DNA from: Selenomonadaceae bacterium
GTDB lineage: Bacteria; Bacillota; Negativicutes; Selenomonadales; Selenomonadaceae
Direction: 5' to 3'
Length of the DNA: 13,494 nucleotides
Assembly (NCBI GenBank): GCA_017484235.1
Contig: JAFUTM010000138.1
Location: forward strand, 1 to 13,494
In this document: piece by piece, positions 13,015 through 13,494 of the stretch
Numbering within the stretch: position 1 is the first letter of the stretch
How the letters are laid out: every line of letters begins with the position of its first letter
Position numbers and translations under genes: made by a program
Notes under the pieces: generated by a model
Seen by the model: the letters and a program-made list of their open reading frames with translations, nothing else
The model's database searches: none
Told to the model about the DNA's origin: nothing

Positions 13015-13494
13015 TTATTTCTTACCTTTGGCGCCGGCCTTGCCTTCTTTACGGCGAATGTGCTCGCCTGCATATTTAATGCCTTTGCCCTTATAAGGTT
13101 CAGGTTCACGATAACCTCTGATCTTTGCTGCAACTGCTCCGACCAGTTCCTTATCTATTCCACTGACAATAATTGATGTTGCCGTCGGAACTTCAAAATT
13201 AATACCAACAGGTGGCTCAACTATAACTGGATGAGAATATCCAAGCGAAAGATTGAGATTTTTACCTTGTTTTGCTGCACGGTAACCTACACCATTAATT
13301 TCAAGACTTTTTGAAAAACCATTAGTTACGCCAACTACCATGTTATTAATCAATGTACGTGAAAGACCGTGCAAACTTCTATGTTCTTTATTATCGGAAG
13401 GTCTCGTCACCGTAAGAACGTTACCTTCAACGGTTATTTTCATTTCCGGACGGATCTTTCTGGAAAGTTCTCCCTTTGGACCCTTAACTTGCAC
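13015..13494 (-). CDS. rplF: 50S ribosomal protein L6 (5' partial)
   Basis: Large-subunit protein near the factor-binding site and the sarcin-ricin loop. The window edge removes the start: the first residues visible, VQVKGPKGELSRKI, correspond to about residue 20-25 of the family, and the leading GTG is an internal Val codon. Present are LSRTLINNMVVGVTNGFSKSLEINGVGYRA, LNLSLGYSHPV and the conserved C-terminal EPYKGKGIKYAGEHIRRKEGK. 159 residues are visible of about 180 expected. It precedes rplR as usual. Confidence 0.97.
   Translation of the reverse strand: MQVKGPKGELSRKIRPEMKITVEGNVLTVTRPSDNKEHRSLHGLSRTLINNMVVGVTNGFSKSLEINGVGYRAAKQGKNLNLSLGYSHPVIVEPPVGINFEVPTATSIIVSGIDKELVGAVAAKIRGYREPEPYKGKGIKYAGEHIRRKEGKAGAKGKK

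Overview
The window looks like a chromosomal segment of a low-GC Bacillota. The Cys-poor S4, the motility-like YjfB, PlsY and the gene neighbourhood suggest a clostridial or Negativicutes (Selenomonas-like) lineage. That placement is inference from protein style only; no rRNA or other marker settles it.

Layout. The left third reads on the plus strand: an EAL-domain protein cut by the window edge, plsY (glycerol-3-phosphate acyltransferase), a secreted SIMPL-domain protein, a 58-residue YjfB-family protein that is easily missed, the DNA-packing protein HU, and a Sir2-fold protein. The Sir2-fold protein has Gln where sirtuins have their catalytic His, like the SirTM ADP-ribosyltransferase group. 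Everything from about 4.58 kb to the right edge reads on the minus strand and converges on the Sir2-like gene: rpmE (L31), a membrane-anchored polysaccharide deacetylase, and then the distal half of the spc operon plus the alpha operon. In transcription order those operon genes are rplF (partial)-rplR-rpsE-rpmD-rplO-secY-adk-infA, then rpmJ-rpsM-rpsK-rpsD-rpoA-rplQ. The L36 gene (rpmJ) is only 37 codons long.

Control. The infA/rpmJ gap holds an AT-rich hairpin with a T run followed at once by a TTGACA-17-TATATT promoter. This splits the ribosomal cluster into two transcription units. Good terminators follow hup, rpmE and rplQ. hup has two or more promoter-like sites, with a palindrome lying across them. 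map, which often lies between adk and infA, is absent, and the ecfA/truA/rplM/rpsI group that often follows rplQ is replaced by the deacetylase and rpmE.

Unexplained structure. Two intergenic elements of about 110-120 bp (before plsY, and between rpsD and rpoA) share one architecture: inverted arms built from a 7-base period (GAATNNN) around a conserved 33-base core. A shorter heptad-periodic hairpin lies between secY and adk. These look like a dispersed non-coding palindromic repeat family lodged inside essential operons. Non-ATG starts are unusually common, including in several ribosomal protein genes. The most interesting items are the repeat family, the SirTM-like protein without a visible reversal partner, and the internal terminator/promoter junction.
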